Positions 53,695 to 63,380 of a stretch of 64,000 bases of DNA are shown in pieces. Within the stretch, counting starts at the first letter, position 1; each line of letters begins with the position of its first letter. The DNA lies in assembly GCA_039881145.1 (NCBI GenBank), contig JAYKKI010000088.1:1166001-1230000 (forward strand). Direction: 5' to 3'. A program made the position numbers and the translations under genes. The DNA is from Druceiella hillmani. Lineage: Eukaryota; Arthropoda; Insecta; Lepidoptera; Hepialidae. The notes below the pieces were generated by a model. The model was not told the DNA's origin and did no database searches. It saw only the letters and a list, made by a program, of their open reading frames with translations.

Positions 53695-54015
53695 GAGCCC
53701 GGAATTATCGGGCTATATTTAGGTTCAAATAATAGAGCTGGCATCTTCAGACTGTATTTAGTTTCAAATAATAGAGCTGGCATCATCAGACTGTATTTAG
53801 TTTGAAATAATAGAGCCCGGCATCATCAGACTATATTTAGTTACAAATAATAGAGCCTAGCATAATCAGACTGTATTTAGTTTTAAATAATAGAGCTGGC
53901 ATCATCAGACTCCATTTAGTTTCAAATAATAGAGCTAGCATCATCAGACTGTATTTAGTTTCAAATAATAGAGGTTGAAATAATAGTGAGGCTCCAAATA
54001 ATAGAGCTGGCTTCT
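53695..54015 (+). repeat. 39-40-bp minisatellite, ~7 copies
   Basis: The unit AATAATAGAGCTGGCATCAT + CAGACTGTATTTAGTTTCA is repeated from about 53695. Units differ in the GAGC(T/C)(G/A)GCAT part and by small indels, and the last copy is broken (AATAATAGAGGTTGAAATAA). No frame is maintained. Confidence 0.95.
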
Positions 54016-54289
54016 AACTTGCTTCGCACTAAAGTCATGTTTAATAGGTAAATTGAGGAAAAATCCATCGAAAGTCTTCTGAATGACTTTTTCACTTCAT
54101 CCGCTAAATGACCACGAAAAGTCAGACGCGAATCGAATTGAACTCCTAGATTAATATAAATATTTAAAAATGGCTGAATAGAAATATTATAGTACCCATT
54201 AATAGTTTAACTTTTTTATGTTTGTGAAGTGTGCACCGAACAGTCGTAGTGCAAGTTCAGCTCGTACTTAGCAGGCCTATTACATCTTT
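54016..54289. other. Non-genic DNA, no gene seen
   Basis: No feature recognised. Confidence 0.35.
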
Positions 54290-54560
54290 GACATCATCGA
54301 ATGCCTTTCTCTCTCCACTGTTGGAAACAGGCCTCTACCACTGTGCATATCATTAAAGGTAATGCTTATAGTCGCCACGCTGGGCTAGCTACTTAACGAT
54401 CGCAGTACGTAGCTTCTTACACCAGTGAAGTGGCTGGCCGTCACTGGTCTGTGGCAGATTAGCTACGCGGTTGGAAATATCACTCCAACCCCGCTTGGTG
54501 GGCAGCGGGGGTCGAATCCGCGGTGCGTCGCAACGTCGAAGATCTTAAGTCTGTGATTAA
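54290..54560 (+). mobile_element. GC-rich lepidopteran retroelement fragment
   Basis: CTCTCTCCACTGTTGGAAAC + AGGCCTCTACCACTGTGC, CGCCACGCTGGGCTAGCTAC, CAGTGAAGTGGCTGGCCGTC and GGGGGTCGAATCCGCGGTGC. The GC-rich body and the G(G)TCGAATCC box suggest a LINE 3' region or tRNA-derived SINE. I recognise the text from lepidopteran genomes but cannot name the family. Confidence 0.6.
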
Positions 54561-54594
54561 TCCAACACATCGCGGTTGTCTTCTTTGTTACTAT

Positions 54595-55062
54595 CTAAGA
54601 TAGCATAACATAATAACCTCTGGATATTATTGTTTCCTTTGTCATGACCACTACTTTATATTGTTCTTGATTGGAAAATATTACTACAGAAACAATAATT
54701 CCGTCATACGTATGTTTGTTTATTGGATCTATAAAAATAATAATTGCGACTGAGTTATGCGAGTTAAACATGTTTTTAATCCATGGTGTACCACCAAATT
54801 CTGTGGTAAAGTTATAATAATATTTTCGTGGAGTCACACTAAGGTACCCTTCCAAATAAAAAAGAAGCATCCAGAATGGTTGAAAATATGAGGTATCGAA
54901 TTGAGAACCGCCTCCTTTTTTGAATTCAATTGAAAAATTGGGTGAACTTACTAGAACATAATGAAATAGAAGAAACTGAAGAATACATGTATCCAAATGA
55001 ACATAGACGAAGTCCGTATCTTCAAAGTATAACACATAAGTCATGTCATGAACGACACCCAA
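54595..55062 (-). CDS. 155-codon unassigned frame (probably not a gene)
   Basis: Apart from the repeat-driven 182-codon frame at 43589-44137, this is the longest frame in the window. The first ATG is 6 codons inside a TTG-started frame (HDMTYVLYFEDTDFVYVH). An in-frame TAA lies three codons before the TTG, and no splice acceptor is evident. The peptide is rich in Tyr, Phe, Val and Ile (GYLSVTPRKYYYNFTTEFGG, NSHNSVAIIIFIDPINKHTY) with no signal peptide or motif I recognise. The stretch FKKGGGSQFD is encoded by TTCAAAAAAGGAGGCGGTTC + TCAATTCG, a phrase found at the start of a common non-coding lepidopteran element. That suggests the frame is fortuitous across an old repeat. Confidence 0.2.
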   Translation of the reverse strand: MGVVHDMTYVLYFEDTDFVYVHLDTCILQFLLFHYVLVSSPNFSIEFKKGGGSQFDTSYFQPFWMLLFYLEGYLSVTPRKYYYNFTTEFGGTPWIKNMFNSHNSVAIIIFIDPINKHTYDGIIVSVVIFSNQEQYKVVVMTKETIISRGYYVMLS

Positions 55063-55165
55063 AAAATATTAAAACACGGTTAAAAACTACGTAACAAGTA
55101 TTTTTTTGGGTTCCGGTACATAAAAGGTAAAAATGAAACCATTCAGACACCAGTCAGAATGAAAC

Positions 55166-55209
55166 CAGGTAGACACTTAAGACCCATCTTGGGTCTTAGT
55201 GTCTGCCTG
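55166..55209. repeat. ~20-bp stem hairpin
   Basis: CAGGTAGACACTTAAGACCC (55166) pairs with GGGTCTTAGTGTCTGCCTG (ending 55209) around ATCTT, with one bulged base and one G-T/C-A-type difference. No promoter or terminator context. Confidence 0.8.
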
Positions 55210-55745
55210 CACGTTACGGCTCTTTTTCTCAACAATTATTATTGCTATTGTAGAATTCATTTCTCCGCATTTATTTTAGATGAAAAAATTTTGAAAATAT
55301 TTTATTTCAAGTGGGGTTCGAAATGGAGGGTTGAAATTTAAAAATGAGATGACAAGGTCAAGTGGGATACTATACGAAAGTCGTTTGTTTAAGCGCTCTA
55401 TTTTTTATTCTGAGCTTCATTGTTTTTGTCTTAGGTGTAATTAAAAATATACGGAAAACCTTCGTACCATTGTCTCAGACTTTTGCAAGTCAAAAAATCT
55501 AAAATAATTCATATCGATACAATACACCAATTGCTTATAGTTTTTAGAAAAAATTCTGAAATTTCAATTTTTGTCCCTCTTCGGTTCCTTATTTTCTAAA
55601 CAATAATAATGTAGGTAAGTATATGCGTACATTGATGTAGCATTGTAAGCAAAGCAATTAAAAATGCCCTGTTTAACACCCCCGGAAAATTGATGCGTTG
55701 TTTTCATTATAACTCCTCTGGTCAGGTTTATATCCATCCAAAGGA
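55210..55745. other. Non-genic DNA, no gene seen
   Basis: A 61-codon minus frame (55564-55749) has no motif. Confidence 0.35.
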
Positions 55746-56035
55746 ACATCTTACGGCACTCTCGCCTTGCGCATATGCTTGATGTGGCTGATATATAGGG
55801 CGATGCACTGAACGGTAATTCATCAAAGGTACCGGCTTCACCCGCGTGTGGTAATGGCTTGTCTCCGAGCCCATACGCACCGGTATGCGGCCGGCGGCGC
55901 CGACGCGACGCGCCGGCGCCTAGAGAGTGGTCGCCGCGATTTCCCCTTTTTATGAAATTTCACCGCGGTTACGATGAGATCTGAGTGCACATGCACCGTA
56001 TGCACGAAGTTGCATCTGTCGTACGTGTTTTTTTT
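55746..56035. promoter_or_regulatory. CpG-rich block, promoter/exon candidate
   Basis: It contains the most CpG-dense sequence of the window: CGGCCGGCGGCGCCGACGCG + ACGCGCCGGCGCC (about 55889-55921), flanked by GGTACCGGCTTCACCCGCGT and TGGTCGCCGCGATTTCCCC. No long frame and no repeat signature. This could be a host-gene promoter or first exon, or GC-rich foreign sequence. No splice or start signal was strong enough to assign. Confidence 0.3.
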
Positions 56036-56124
56036 TTAAATTTTGGTTCGTAGTTTCTTTGATGTTGCCGTGTATATTGCCGGCCAAGTAGTATAGTGAA
56101 GGTAACGTCTGTTGTAGAATTTTA

Positions 56125-56705
56125 CTATAGGAATAAGTATTTATTAAATTTTATTGAAAACTAAGATTTGACAATAAAATGAATAAATATTAAGTAAGGC
56201 GTTGATGATACAGTATTTGGGGTCCTAAATACTCGTAAATAAAGTCGATGACGTATCTTGCTTTTATAAAATTATCAGAATTATGCTGTAAAAGGAGTAA
56301 ATATTTATTAAATTTTACTGAAAATTACAATTTGGCTAAAAAATTAATAAATATCGACTAATAAGACGTTGGTATTGAAGAATTATTTGGGGTTCTAAAT
56401 ACTAGTATATAAAGTGTAGGTGATGTCTCTTGTTTGTATAAAATTAATAGAATTTTGCTGTAAAAGGAATAAGTGTTTATTAAATTTTACTGAAAATTAG
56501 AATTTGAATAAAAAATTAATAAATAATGACTAATAAGACGTTGGTATTGAAGAATTATTTGGGGTTCTAAATACTCGTATATAAAGTGTAGGTGACGTCT
56601 CTTGTTTGTATAAAATTAATAGAATTTGGATAAAAATGAATAAATATTAAATAATAAGGTGTTGGTAACGAAGAAATATTTGGGGATCCTAAATACTATT
56701 TAAGC
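56125..56705 (+). repeat. ~164-173-bp tandem repeat, 3.5 copies
   Basis: GGAATAAGTATTTATTAAAT (56130), GGAGTAAATATTTATTAAAT (56294) and GGAATAAGTGTTTATTAAAT (56466) start units that share ATTTGGGGTTCTAAATACT and GTATATAAAGTGTAGGTGA. A fourth, truncated unit ends at about 56705 with ATTTGGGGATCCTAAATAC. Confidence 0.93.
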
Positions 56706-56879
56706 TCCTATATTTGTGACGATCAGTTTCAAAATTTACTTCGATAAATATACAAAGGAACTTGTGCGTTTTGGAATTCTCCTGTAGATTCATCATACAA
56801 AAAACATACTTTCTGATGATGTGCACCAAATATAACTATGAGTATGTCGCTTTCTTACAGAAATAAATAGGGTATATTC

Positions 56880-57480
56880 ACAACTAGCTTTTACCCGCGG
56901 CTTAGCTCGCGTGATTATTGTTACAAACGTATAGGGACCATCTAGAATTATTAAGGGATATTAAAATACTAAGTCTTTATTTTCGTGACTTTATGGTACA
57001 AATGACAAGGAAAAAAAATATTTCACTCTAAATTGGGGGTTGAAGGGGGTGATTTTATCGCTCCTTTGTATTTCGTTAGCGTTTTAAAAAATCGCGTCGA
57101 TCAGTTGCTCCGTTGTATCGTCATTACGTTTTGTACTTTTTCAGCTTAAATAAGTATTTTTTCCGAAGCAATGAGATTTCCCGGGGTAAAAATTAACCTA
57201 TTTCATTTCTCGGTCCACCAACTATCTCTGTGTAAAAAATCGTGTCGATCCGTTGCTCCGTTGCAAGTACCAAGAAGACCAAACAAACACACACACTTTC
57301 GGTTGTATAATATTAGTTGGGACGAAATTTACTGATCTAAAAAGTAGTCTACATCATTTCTCGACACGCGAATTATTTCTGTGTATAAAATCACGTCGAT
57401 ACGTTGCTACGTTGAGACGTGAAAGAAGGACAAGTAAACAGTCTTTGTTTTTTTATAACAGCCACGATTAGAGTTCGATT
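56880..57480 (+). mobile_element. Lepidopteran element with internal triplication
   Basis: It begins CAACTAGCTTTTACCCGCGG + CTTAGCTCGCGTGATTA, the usual opening of a lepidopteran dispersed element. The end-type text GAAGACCAAACAAACACACA + CACTTTCGGTTGTATAATAT + TAGTTGGG lies at 57268-57320. AAAATCG(C/T)GTCGATC(A/C)GTTGCTCCGTTG recurs at about 57088, 57235 and 57385 (steps ~147-150 bp), so the 3' part is triplicated. The last unit ends near 57465. Confidence 0.75.
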
Positions 57481-57830
57481 AGAAAAAATAATAGATTTTT
57501 TAAATTCCTTTGTGAAAATTATGTATCTAAACTTTTCTACCTTTTTACAATTTGGGGATGGCATATTTTTAACAATTACCTGATAACCATATTTTCTTGA
57601 TCATTTTCAAGAATATGTTTTGAACAGTTTTACGTAAAATCGTAAAGAAAAAAAATAGTTTGAGGATCCTTCTAATTTACTATTTCGGTTGATCGCTCGG
57701 TCGGTCGCATACATTTGAAAAAAAATATAAGATTAACTCATTGCTACCTCTAAAATTTCTATATAAATCTTTTTGCCTGTTAGCTATTTAAATATAGTAT
57801 TTGCTATACCAACTTCATGTTTCTACCCAA
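57481..57830. other. Non-genic DNA, no gene seen
   Basis: No feature recognised. Confidence 0.35.
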
Positions 57831-57935
57831 ACGGTTTCCAAGAAAAACGGCCGTGACGGATATACTGGTATATGTGCCTGATCTTACGAGGGTTACGTTT
57901 CTTCCCTTTTCTGTACGGTTCCCTAAAAAGGATAA
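57831..57935 (+). repeat. Foldback-family fragment
   Basis: CGGTTTCCAAGAAAAACGGC + CGTGACGGATATACTGG and CGTTTCTTCCCTTTTCTGTA + CGGTTCCCTAAAAAGG are phrases of the same broad family as 18183-18846 (compare AAGAAAAACAGCTGTGACAG at 18474). Confidence 0.65.
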
Positions 57936-58760
57936 GATATATCGAAACAATTTGGTGAAGCAGATCCTTGTTGTTCCTTAATTCATGTCACTTTGAAAGA
58001 GTGCACCATGGCACAGACATTAAATTATTTTTTAACCACGTGACATATGTCACAACTGAACCTAAATGTTAGTACCAAATGACCTATAATCAGAAGGTCA
58101 CCCTACTCGAATATTTCCAATTTCATAAATTTAGCGAAGCAAAAATGGGTGTAACATTTGCATACACTTAAGTGTGTCAATCAGCAGTTTTATTAAAGAA
58201 GCGTATTTGGATCACCTAAACTTTTAGCCCATTCCGAAGTTAGGCCTGGAGATGGGTAGATTTAATATTATTATCGCAACACGTTAATCGGGTCACGTTC
58301 ACAGTCGGGTCACACTGTCGGTCACGATTCAATTGCAAAGCTATGAAAGTATTCATACGATATAAATGGTTTTGATTTATCATGCGTTATGAACGTATCA
58401 ATTGCTTATTTATAATATTACAAAGTCTCTTGCGGTCGATTTATTTCATATGAACGTGCGTGCACACTAAGTGCATACTTGATTGATATGCGCATTTGCA
58501 ACTTGCGTGCGTTTGTGCAGACGCATAATGAGTGTGCGTGTCTTTATTACGTACGGAGTGTTTATTTTTAATAACACATGTTGATGAAACAAAATAAAGA
58601 AGTCCGATTAGTTCCTTTATAAACTTGGGTTTGGGGGCTACGCAGTAGAGAACTGGGTCCTCTCTCGACTTTGTATGTACAATTTTTTCTGGTTCTTGGA
58701 AAATGTGGGGCTTTCCAGAAAACAAATTTGGGATGTGGCTGTGTCATGGACACGGCCGTG
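57936..58760. other. Non-genic DNA, no gene seen
   Basis: Minus-strand frames of 94 and 61 codons (58441-58753) overlap each other in different phases and have no motif. The first includes a CA/GT-rich low-complexity part. Confidence 0.35.
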
Positions 58761-58761
58761 T

Positions 58762-58820
58762 GTTGTACGTGAATACGTCTACGTGAATACGTTGTACGTG
58801 AATACGTCGACGTAACGGAT
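58762..58820 (+). repeat. ACGTGAATACGT microrepeat
   Basis: TACGTGAATACGTC/T occurs three times at 58765-58813. Its complement GACGTATTCACGTC stands alone at about 59219-59232. The two may mark the inverted ends of a ~470-bp insertion that contains the 64-codon frame at 58981-59175. Confidence 0.6.
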
Positions 58821-59232
58821 TATATTTTTTAAATATATATTTTTGATAATATGTTTTTATTCTAACACCTTATTATATTCACTGTCACTACTTTAAACTA
58901 ATGTTTTATATACAATCGATAGATTTTGACAGCTGACTTAAACGAACATCGTAGCTTTTCCGAATCAAAAGTTATACTAATTGCAAATCTCGATACGCAG
59001 CAAAATAACCTCAAAATGGCGGCGTTTCCCCCTCCACCGCTCGCGATGCGTCACTGTTCTCGCTTATCGTAATGAATTCTTTGATCCTTTAGCTATCCAG
59101 TGGTATAATTTAATTTTTGCTGTAGAGGATAGATTCGAAACTGCAACGCCAAACTGTATCCCCCGATTTTGTTAGCATTATTTTTTTTGGATTGCCCCCG
59201 TATGGTAGCAAATTTAAAGACGTATTCACGTC

Positions 59233-59640
59233 AAAAACTTCACCATCGTTATTCTGCTGTTTTCTGTTTTTCCACACCTGATTAAAGTCGTTTAGAGAGT
59301 TGTTTATAGCGAATTGTCTATTTGACCTAAATATGTATGGACTAATAGTTCCGATAGGCCTAAATAATTAGGATGGTAATTAATTACGTTATATTTACAG
59401 AGACTTAAAACATGAAATAAAGAAGTACGGGTGTGCGTGTGTATGTGTGCGTGCGTGCCTTCGTGTGTAACTGAATACTTGGTAGTTTTAGAGTTTCGTA
59501 TCTTATACTGGAGACGGAATCATTAAAAGAAATTCGAGTCGAAAACAGTCTGTTCATTTTGTGATATTAATTACGTAAATTGACATGATTTTATTTTGAT
59601 TTTTGTCTGATTGAGACAGAGTAATCATTCGCTAATATTT
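59233..59640. other. Non-genic DNA, GT-rich microsatellite
   Basis: GTGTGCGTGTGTATGTGTGC + GTGCGTGCC lies near 59432-59459. Otherwise nothing. Confidence 0.5.
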
Positions 59641-59654
59641 ATTTTTTACTCACG

Positions 59655-60210
59655 CGTCTGTCTATCAGTCCATCTGTCAGAACCATTTTTCTCAGAAAAT
59701 ATGCGACGTAAAATCTTGAAATTAATACGTCTTGTTAACCTACATATTTTTCAGTAGCCAAGTTTTTAAATTATTCATATACGAAATAAAGATTTGGGCA
59801 TTTGAACAGGCTTATTACAAGGAATACAAAAATGATTTTTTTTCATAATTTTAAATACCATATTTAAAAAGAATTCTAAAAAATATGCGAAAATAGGCCT
59901 TTTATTTCCGATACCATTGGACAAAAAATCATTAAAAAAACGTGGTAAAATTAGAACAGCAAGTTACAGGAAAACTCTAGGGCATATTTAAAAGAAATTC
60001 TAACATCTGTGTTACAATTTTTTTAAATATGCATCATGTTTTTACACAAGTGAACGATATAGTAGGTAGGCAATATGTTGTGAAAAATTAATATTTGTAA
60101 ATAGGTTAATGAAATTCTATTGTACCCTTAAATGTTTACAAGAGTCCATGTGTACGGAACATTCTTAGCGTCAGTTTTACTTGTCGTATTAGACAGATTT
60201 TTTTTAAAAT
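59655..60210. mobile_element. Foldback-family element, decayed
   Basis: The left part is CGTCTGTCTATCAGTCCATC + TGTCAGAACC, then CTTGAAATTAATACGTCTTG. The right end is TGTACGGAACATTCTTAGCG...TTTTACTTGTCG and a T-run at about 60190-60205, the family's inverted-end text. The interior (AGGCTTATTACAAGGAATAC) is AT-rich. Non-coding. Confidence 0.6.
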
Positions 60211-61260
60211 TTCGTTCATATATCTTTTTAATTTTTTTCTAAACTACTTTTTTTAAGAATTACTCCAATTATTTTCTTTAAACTTTGAAAATTAAGTTAT
60301 ACTAGCGTGACCCGTGCGAAGTCTTCGCATTATAAATTATTCAACTCAATTTAATAAATCAAAATTGATTGCAGGTATTCAAGTCATTTCTAATTTTGCA
60401 CACTGCTTATTACGTTTTTATTCCATTATGAAGCTCAGATGACAGATCAAACAAATATTTTACTAAAATTGACATATAGAGGCGCAAGTATCAAAAGCAT
60501 TGAGCTAAAGCGCCACTTTATTTATACGTGAGTGGATTTGAAATTAAACAAAAATTTTACCGACCGTCAATCGTATTGACGTTGAGCCGTTAGATGGCAG
60601 CATTGCTGTTTTGTGTATATAATTTTAATAATTAATTAATTTGCAAAAACAATAGCAATAATAAATTGTTTAGTTGTGGATGCCGGTAGAGCAAGCAATT
60701 ATCTATAAAATGATATATAATTTATGTGGATTAGTTGTGAGGTTTTTTCTAAAAAGGGAGAGTAACATCTTAACCTTAGCGTATTAATATATGTGATGAT
60801 GATGATGATTTATTTAAAAATTAAAGGAGTGAGCGTTTTGGTGGATTATTCGTTGAGTTTTGTTATCAAAAATGACATAAAATCGGATGCACGCTTTCCA
60901 CTCTCTGCGATCTGGAAAATAGTTAACCACACAGTAAAATGCAGGTAATCAATCGAATAGTAAAGAATGTTATGCTCCACAATTTTTGTATAACCTTTAA
61001 CGATATGGAAGTCATAGGAAGCGAGTTATTTGGAAAAAACTTTCACCCTTGATGTCTGGATTAATGGGCACAATATCTTATGAGACTTTTCTGCTAATCT
61101 TTAGAATTTTTAATCCAAACATTTATGCAGTTTTTGAGTTTTTCTGCTTTTATTCCGGAAAATTTTGAGTTTTTCTTCTTTCGCTCAGAGTTCATTTTGA
61201 GGTTAAATCTTTGTTTGACTTTATTCTTACACAAATCCCTTCATTTATGGTTTTTACATG
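60211..61260. other. Non-genic DNA with an element end
   Basis: TACTAGCGTGACCCGTGCGA + AGTCTTCGC at 60300 is the opening of another lepidopteran element. GTTAGATGGCAGCATTGCTG (60588) is a typical internal phrase. A (GAT)5 microsatellite lies at about 60796. No gene. Confidence 0.5.
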
Positions 61261-61264
61261 ATTT

Positions 61265-61870
61265 TTGAAGTGAAATTTTTTTGTTGTGAAATGTGCCGAA
61301 TCTATCACAAGAAGGACGAAAAATAGGTACTTAGCTAATAACCGTGAGAGATAGATGAACACAATAGAATAAGAAAAGAAGAGTACGCATGCGCGAAAAC
61401 GAACAAAAATGGCGCTCACTATTGCTATCAGCTATTTTGAACATTATGTCGTCATGTAAACTGTCAAAATTTTGCGCGAAAACAAACAGAAATTGTACTT
61501 ACTACTGCTCTTTGATGTTTTAAATGTCCTGTGTATCAAAACTAAACTTTCAGAATTTGGCGCGAAAATAAACAAAAATGGTGCTCACTACAGCTATCTA
61601 CAGTTTTAAACGTCACGTGTGAAAGTAAACTGCCAAAATTTGGCGCGAAAATAAACAAAAGTGGCGTTCACTACTGCTACCTGACGTTTTAAACGTCACG
61701 TGTGAAAAGTAAACTGTGAAAATTTTGTGCGGAAACAGACGAAAATAGCGCTCACTATTGTTATCAGCTGTTTTGAATATCATGTGTGTCAAAAGTAAAC
61801 TGCCAAATTTTTTTCAATTTATTTATCTATTTATGATTTTTTTTATTATGGTTTTCAATATTTTTTTTTT
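61265..61870 (+). mobile_element. GAAGTGAAACTTC-family element, copy C
   Basis: GAAGTGAAATTTTTTTG at 61268 matches the left terminus of the 44218 element. CAATTTATTTATCTATTTAT + GATT at 61816-61840 matches its interior (44306-44330). Between them lies the 84-bp array. The right terminus is not recognised. Confidence 0.6.
61385..61815 (+). repeat. 84-bp tandem repeat, 5 copies, E2F-like motif in each
   Basis: GCGCGAAAA(T/C) recurs at 61391, 61474, 61560 and 61643, with a mutated form (GTGCGGAAA) at 61727 (steps 83-86 bp). Units 3 and 4 read ATTTGGCGCGAAAATAAACA + AAA, then (T/G)GGCG(C/T)TCACTAC. CGTCACGTGTG occurs in units 3 and 4 (near 61612 and 61694). TTTGGCGCGAAA is a perfect match to the E2F/DP consensus, TAAACAAA resembles forkhead sites, and CACGTG is an E-box. 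Whether they function is unknown. A single inverted unit is at 49890-49930. Confidence 0.9.
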
Positions 61871-62268
61871 AAATAGTCTTTAAATATTTTAACTGTATAT
61901 CTAAACCCAAGACAAACCACAAATCAGTAAATGAAACTATTAATCTATACCATGAATAAGACCGATTAAATGCAGGTCAGAACATGAACAATGCCGGATT
62001 CCGTATTTATCTATGTCTCCTTAAATTTTTGGTGCAGAGTAAACAGAACAATTTAATTTAAGTTCTAATTAAATCTAGTATTTTTAAAAAAATATATTCA
62101 TTAATATCCAACGAAATGTTACACGTGTGGAAAAATTGTTTTTCGCTCATATTTTATATTTTCACTTTAAATTTTCTTTTGATATTTTGCCTATCAACTT
62201 AGATTTCTATATGAACTTTGTAGACTCATTTGCGAAGGGAACAACTTAACAAACATCTAGGATTTTAT
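61871..62268. other. Non-genic DNA, no gene seen
   Basis: No feature recognised. Confidence 0.35.
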
Positions 62269-62269
62269 T

Positions 62270-62705
62270 CTAAACTAGCTCTGTCTGCAAATTCGGAATA
62301 AGAAGGATTAGTAGCAATTTTTTGTTTTTTTTTAAATTTTTTTTCTCTCAGAACTCCTATATCTCCGATATTCTCCTAAATCATAAAGTTTACTGAAAAT
62401 GCTAACAGATGGCGTTGGCAGTACCGATGTCATAATATTCACCAAGTTAGTGTTTTTATAAATCTCTAATAGCCCGATAAAAAGTATTCCGTATTTTGCT
62501 CAAGGGTATAAACTATTACTATAGCAAATACCATCAAAATATGTCCAGTAGATTTCGCGTGACTGAAGAACAAATTAACAAACAGATAGGCATACAGACT
62601 AAAAAGAGGTTTTCTGGCTTTTACCATTCTATACGCTAAACCAATCATTCTTTTTAAACAGGCTCATGCATCGAGGGTTCCCTGTCCTATTTCAAGTAAA
62701 ATCGT
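62270..62705 (-). mobile_element. Dispersed element related to 52.5 kb, opposite orientation
   Basis: CTAACAGATGGCGTTGGCAG + TACCGATGTCATAATATTCA + CCAAG (62401-62445) resembles the complement of 52697-52750 (CGCCGACTTGGTGAATGTTA...GCCAATGCCATCTATTAGCG). ACCATCAAAATATGTCCAGT + AGATTTCG (62530-62557) resembles the complement of GAAACCTACTGGATG...GATGAAATTTTG. A 60-codon minus frame is incidental. Confidence 0.6.
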
Positions 62706-63035
62706 TTTATCTATCATAAATCATACTAATATTAACTTTCTAGCACAATCAATGTTTAATAATATCTAAAATCATTCAATAAGGAAAAAAATATATGATT
62801 TTAGTTAAACACATTGTCAATAAGATGGCGCTGTTCACAATATAAACACCATTGAGAAATAATATAGAGAGAATTAAAAAATTAAATTAAAAGAGTAATT
62901 TTGAATTGTTTGCTTATTTTTCGTCATTAGCGGTGAAGGTAATCTTCCAAATGATAGGTCAATTATTGGTTTTGATGAAATATTAACGAAAATAATTTAA
63001 AATAAAATTATATAAAAATTTACCACTATATATAG
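62706..63035. other. AT-rich DNA, no gene seen
   Basis: ATAAGATGGCGCTGTTCAC (62820) is another short phrase common at repeat edges. No gene. Confidence 0.35.
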
Positions 63036-63039
63036 AATT

Positions 63040-63380
63040 AGAAAGCACTGACTTTTCGACGTTTTTCCCTTTACTTGACTTTTAAAGTTGTAGGTCGATC
63101 GGAAGTTCCCTATAGGTTTTCATGATCAGTGAGTAAAATTAGCCAAAAAATATGACCCTTTAAAGCCTTAAAAAAGTAGACTTTAAAGGCCCATATTTTT
63201 TTGTTGCGTAAACCAAAAAACTTAAAATTTTTATAACAATATAAGGCCTCAATAGACAATATTTCAACTTGATATACCAAATCGTTTCTTAAAAAAAGGG
63301 CTTTGGTAGACGGACAGACGGACAACAAGTGATCCTAGAGGGAATCCGTTTTTTTCATTTTTGAGCAACGGAACCCTAAA
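63040..63380 (-). mobile_element. Foldback-family element, minus orientation
   Basis: On the minus strand it starts near 63377 with AGGGTTCCGTTGCTC, then GGATCACTTGTTGTCCGTCT + GTCCGTC and ATATCAAGTTGAAATATTG, and ends with GAAAACCTATAGGGAACTTC + CGATCGACC near 63090. This is the order of 6357-6640. Internally, TATGACCCTTTAAAGCC and its near-inverse GACTTTAAAGGCCCATA (63149-63196) form a local stem. Confidence 0.72.

Noticed and set aside
58441..58753. Two overlapping minus-strand frames of 94 and 61 codons
   Set aside because: Different phases over the same DNA with low-complexity GT/CA content. No motif.
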